From contig OX637336.1 in the NCBI GenBank assembly GCA_951799405.1, positions 18,209,479 through 18,273,478 on the forward strand: a stretch of 64,000 nucleotides of DNA, in the 5' to 3' direction. The DNA comes from Agapetus fuscipes (taxonomy: Eukaryota; Arthropoda; Insecta; Trichoptera; Glossosomatidae). The position numbers were made by a program, and so were the translations under genes. Of this stretch, positions 60,396-64,000 are shown in pieces (position 1 is the first letter of the stretch; every line of letters starts with the position of its first letter). Below the pieces are notes generated by a model that was given only the letters and a program-made list of their open reading frames with translations, was not told the origin of the DNA and did no database searches.

Positions 60396-62276
60396 ATGGA
60401 AGGGTATTACCGCTCTAGAGCTGAAAAAATAATGGCTTTATTGCCCAAGCCAAGACAAGATTCTGATGATGATTCAGAATCTGATATTGAAAATATTTTG
60501 GATAAGGAAACTGCGCTACAACAGCACACCGTTTTTGAAGAAGCTGTTGATATTGAAGACATAGAATATCTCTTTGTTGGAAATCCAGAAGAAATCATTT
60601 CCTCAAGCAATCAGGTGATGGAAAATCAGCCATCAACTTCTACACCTAACCATTTATATACCCAACAACAAACACTTCGATCTGTAGGACGACCTTCCAT
60701 ACCATCTACAATTAGACAAAAACGACGCAAAATATACCTATGAATGGACTCTTGAAATTTTTTTACACAACGTTATTATTCCGGAAGACTTGCATGATGT
60801 CAATGACAGCACAGAATACTCGTATCTTGAATATTTTCAACGATTTTTTGATGACAGCTTAATTGATGATATTGTGTTTAATACAAATTTATATTCGGTC
60901 CAAAAATTCAACAAATGTATAAATACTAACAAGAATGAAATAAAGGACTTTTTGGCCATCGAATTGCTGATGGGTATTGTGCCAATGTCTGCGTACACAG
61001 ACTATTGGTCAGAAGAATTACGATTTGAAAAAGTGGCATCTATAATGCCACTGAAAAGATATCAGCATCTAAGAAGGAGCTTACATTTTGTCAATAACGA
61101 TGATGTAAATGACGACAGGTATTTCAAAATAAGACCTCTTCTAGAACATGTGAGGCAAAAATTCGGCACCATAGCTGAAGAAAAACGGCAGTCAATAGAC
61201 GAGATGATGATTCCTTATAAAGGAACTCGGGCCGGGTCAAGACGACAATACATTAAGTCTAAGCCTAAAAAATGGGGCTTCAAAGCATTTGTTAGGGCTG
61301 GTGTGTCGGGAATAGTCTATGATATTATATTGTATGGTGGAGAAGACACGTTTAGAAATGTTACCTTTAAAAAGAATGAAGAAACTTTGGGGTTCGGTGG
61401 GATGACTGTTGTAGCTCTTTGCCAATCCATTAAAAATAAGCCTTGCACTGCTGTATTTTTCGACAACTATTTCAGCTCGTTGGAGCTAATTCAACATCTG
61501 CGGTTTGAATATGGCATATTAAGTTTGGGCACATTACGATCAAATCGCATACGAGGTTGTCCCGTGATTTCCGACAAATTATTGAAAAAAGATGGCCGCG
61601 GAGCATGGAGACAATACTCTGATAATGAAAGCAAAGTGACGTTGATCAAATGGGTCGACAATAAAACTGTTATTTTAGCAAACTCTTTCATTGGTGCCGA
61701 GCCCACATCTACTGTGAAAAGATTTGTAAAGGAGAAAAACGCCAAAGTGGATATTCCTTGTCCAGGAGTTATAAAATCCTACAACATGCACATGGGAGGC
61801 GTTGATCTGGCTGATACGCTGGTTTCACTTTACTCCACTAATATGAGATCACACAGGTGGTACTTGGCTATATTTGCACAAATCTTAGATATTTGTGTAA
61901 ATAACGCATGGCTTCTATACCGCAGGGAAGCTCCTCAGGGGACCAAAACTGTTCGTCTAAAGGAGTTTAAAGGACGTTTAGCAAAACAGCTTTTGTTGCT
62001 CAATAGAATGCAACAAAAAAAAGTCAATTGTTTTGTCCAAGCTCTCCTTCAATATCCACTGATTTAACCCCACCTAAAAGAGCACATGTGGAACCAATAC
62101 CCGATCAAGATATACGTTTTGATAATATGAGTCATTTTCCGATTCATGGCACAAGCAGAGGTCGGTGTCGATTGTGTTCAAAGGGCATTACCTCAGTGGA
62201 GTGTGAGAAGTGTAAAATCAGACTTTGTTTTACAGAGAATAGAAATTGTTTTTACGACTTTCATCATAAAAAATAG
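60396..62276 (+). pseudogene. piggyBac transposase, frame broken twice
   Basis: Three overlapping reading frames make up one transposase. 60396-60743: acidic N-terminus beginning MEGYYRSRAEK. 60790-62067 (425 residues, with matching codons upstream to about 60700): catalytic domain with the DDD residues recognisable as SIDEMM (residue 137), FFDNYF (225) and GGVDLAD (339). About 62010-62276: C-terminal cysteine-rich domain CRLCSK, CEKCKIRLC, ending FHHKK and TAG. Between parts 1 and 2 one base is surplus near the A-run at about 60717-60721; between 2 and 3 one base is missing at the A-run 62015-62022. As drawn, it cannot make full-length protein without frameshifting. Assembly error in homopolymers is the alternative. 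Confidence 0.9.
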
Positions 62277-62635
62277 GTTTTTTTTTATTTTCCTGTCTTC
62301 AATTACATTTTTTAATTGTAGAAATTTGTACTTTGTAATTCACAATTGATTTTTATGTTTTAATATCAGTTTCCTTTCTTGTATGATTATTCTGTTTGAA
62401 ATTATTATTAAAATTATACTTATATGTTATTGGCAATGTAACTTATTTGCAACAATTGTGTTTTGTTGACAGTTTGGCATTGTAACACAGGTGTAACATA
62501 TAAAAATATACTATAATAAAAAGTTAAGATTTTTTTCTTGCACAATTTTCCATCAAGACTAACCATATTACAAGGAACAACCAAAAAAAATAGTAAGTAT
62601 TTGTAAAAATAGGACTTTGCCAAGATAAGGGTTAA

Positions 62636-63462
62636 GCCATGTAGGTGTATACCAATAGTATACTATAAAACATGGCTGCCAGTGAACAGCTGATCATGCT
62701 GTCAAAATATTATATTCTTCTTACAAATTGTATGGTGAACAAAGTTTTAAACATTCACTTTCACTTTCATGGTCAGTGTTAGATGATATGGTTTTTCTCA
62801 GGTTAGACCATGTTCTATTTGCAGTAATTTTGTATGCCGACGTTCACGAGAAAAACTATATCAGGTTTAATTGCTTTCTATCTAGTTATAGATATGATCC
62901 GTAGATATGTCAAGACTTCTCAACTTAGTCTCCCTCAGTGTCTGCACTATTAGGATACAGTGAGAACCACAAAATGCTTTAAATCTGTAATAAGACTTAT
63001 TATTTCTTGTACATACCTAACATCATATTACTTTATTATAATGTTAATGTATATTGTTACTTAATTAGGTATTGTTTCTTGCAGTAGAATTGCTTGTAAA
63101 TCAATAAAATATGTTACAACAATATTTAATATATTTCATTGTTAAGCCCTGTGTATGGTTCTTATCACTTTTATGACTTTTGACATTTTACTATTTCAAA
63201 TTTATCATCTTAATCGAATAAAACATTGAAACATTAAAACAGTATTTTTATTTTTGCAATAAAAAAATAGATTACAATATTTCTTACACCTTTTTTCGAC
63301 AAAAACTTTCATGAGGTCTGCAAGTGTTGCAAAATTGTGTCATCACCCGACCTGATTGCTAGGGAAAAGGCATACAAATATTTTGTTATAGCTTGCTAAG
63401 GATGGCAGTCCCATACAAGCCTGACGTTTGCTCGCCGAGAAAGAATTCCAAAAGGTTGAGTC
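62636..63462. other. No recognised feature
   Basis: Right flank of the piggyBac insertion. ACATGGCTGCCAGTGAACAG near 62670 weakly recalls the M1 centre. Confidence 0.4.
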
Positions 63463-63690
63463 CATCTAAATCTAAATCTAAGCTACATAGATATGTATCA
63501 TTTGAGATTCATATTAAATGCATTCCCACAAGAAGACACGCAGAATTTCGAGCTCACACATGCTGCATGTGGACCTACAGTAGGTATAAAAAATTCAATC
63601 TCAAATGATAACTCTTGCCGACCTTCCCTGAAACAGGGGTGACATTGGCAAAGTGAACCATTTTTTACAGTATACCCGGGTGGTTTACCA
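63463..63690 (-). repeat. LINE-A 3' module upstream of the SAFB-like gene
   Basis: Minus-strand module with tail ATCTAAATCTAAATCTAAGC at 63463, ending TTTTACAGTATACCCGGG. It lies about 165 bases upstream of the ATG of the SAFB-like gene. Confidence 0.83.
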
Positions 63691-63769
63691 TCACTGTTAA
63701 AAAAAAAAGTTGCAAAGAAAAAGCATTTATTTCATGTTTATTTCTATTGGTTTTCAAATATTTAGAAGT

Positions 63770-63852
63770 CTCGCTCCGTTTGTAGAGTCTAGAGAACGCC
63801 GCTTCCCCGTGTTGACGTGAAGAGACCGAAAAGGTCAAACGCCAAAATCAAA
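63770..63852 (+). promoter_or_regulatory. Likely promoter and 5' UTR of the SAFB-like gene
   Basis: The 80 bases before the ATG are richer in GC and CpG than the flanking AT-rich DNA and contain TGACGTGA, a CRE/ATF-like site. No TATA box is evident. The assignment is by position only. Confidence 0.35.
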
Positions 63853-63975
63853 ATGGCGGACGCTGAGGGACGGAAACTTTGCGATTTAAGAGTTGTAGAT
63901 TTAAAATCCGAGCTAGAAAAACGCGGATTAGATAAGAATGGTGTGAAAAGTACACTAATGGAACGGTTAACTAAG
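63853..63975 (+). CDS. SAFB-like SAP-domain protein, first coding exon
   Basis: ATG at 63853 sits in AAAATGG context. The 41 codons read [33 protein letters not shown] and TLMERLTK, then donor GTATGT from 63976. LxDLRVxDLKxELxKRxLDxxGxKSxLxERL is the SAP DNA-binding motif as found at the N-terminus of scaffold attachment factor B and SLTM proteins, which couple chromatin and RNA processing in the nucleus. An acinus-like or other SAP protein is possible. The RRM and later exons would lie beyond the window. Upstream 63770-63850 is GC-richer with a TGACGTGA CRE-like site at 63813-63820, a likely promoter. Confidence 0.85.
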
Positions 63976-64000
63976 GTATGTCCGCTTAAAATATGATATT

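Larger units (their letters stand above)
59792..62631 (+). mobile_element. piggyBac-type transposon with TTAA target duplication
   Basis: The element is 2840 bp, flanked by TTAA at 59788-59791 and 62632-62635. The ends are inverted repeats: CCCTTATCTTAGC on the left and, read inward from the right, CCCTTATCTTGGC. TTAA insertion and CCC ends are the signature of the piggyBac superfamily. It holds a transposase gene in three frames (60396-62276) and subterminal repeats around GTAACAC. Intact ends and duplications suggest a fairly recent insertion. Confidence 0.95.

Overview
This window is eukaryotic nuclear DNA, almost certainly from an insect or another arthropod. The evidence is spliced genes with GT-AG introns, an AT-rich intergenic background, several clades of LINE reverse transcriptase, tRNA-derived SINEs, many MITEs, and a piggyBac-type transposon with insect-like ends. 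I cannot fix the order from sequence alone. No bacterial operon, CRISPR array, rRNA or functional tRNA gene was seen.

Host genes. (1) Ten exons of a MICU2/MICU3-type gene (EF-hand regulator of the mitochondrial calcium uniporter) lie on the + strand between 34381 and 56769. Their splice phases are mutually consistent and the reading frame ends in TAA at 56769. The 5' exons (targeting sequence, start codon) were not found and probably lie upstream of, or hidden in, the repeat-rich left half. Two short phase 0-0 exons in the linker between the EF-hand lobes (46002-46067, 48956-49024) could be cassette exons. The first visible exon is followed by a 59-bp partial copy of itself. (2) The first coding exon of a SAFB-like SAP-domain protein starts at 63853 and runs to a donor at 63975; the rest lies beyond the window. 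Two weak small ORFs (25040-25204 minus; 31522-31737 plus) are listed with low confidence.

Mobile DNA makes up most of the rest. Names used here are local. LINE-A: RT-containing LINE with a ~250-bp 3' module and (TTAGA/TTATAGA)n tail, at least 20 pieces. LINE-B: related C-terminal family with a (TTACAG/ACAGT)n tail, about 12 pieces. LINE-C: RT with poly(A), 25690-26965. LINE-D: CR1/L2-like, 40473-41588. LINE-E/F: RTE-like scraps. LINE-G: a 3' fragment. SINE1: tRNA head with GGTTCGAATCC box B. SINE2: second tRNA head whose tail matches the LINE-D 3' end. SINE3 and SINE4: putative. DNA transposons: a piggyBac-type element with perfect TTAA target duplications (59792-62631), two non-autonomous hAT elements with 8-bp duplications, a 3-bp-TSD Harbinger-like MITE, a TTAA MITE, a MITE with a 4-bp A/T duplication, a MULE-like long-TIR element with a 10-bp duplication, and several foldback elements. 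Many are nested, so empty sites can be read from sibling copies.

Layout. 1-34.4 kb: repeats, including a 246-bp tandem duplication and a 31-bp minisatellite at 3.8-5.2 kb. 34.4-56.8 kb: the MICU gene with repeat-filled introns. 57-59.8 kb: mostly unique AT-rich DNA with old repeats. 59.8-62.6 kb: piggyBac. 62.6-64 kb: promoter and first exon of the SAFB-like gene.

The strongest unusual signals are the SINE2-SINE1 composite with the same junction at three loci, the shared tail of SINE2 and LINE-D, the 4-bp-TSD MITE proven by two empty sites, the double-frameshifted but terminally intact piggyBac, and the 916-bp foldback built from two inverted MITE units around a promoter-like centre with an ATG and splice donor. 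All assignments come from reading by eye; boundaries of repeats are good to roughly 5-15 bases unless a target duplication is quoted.
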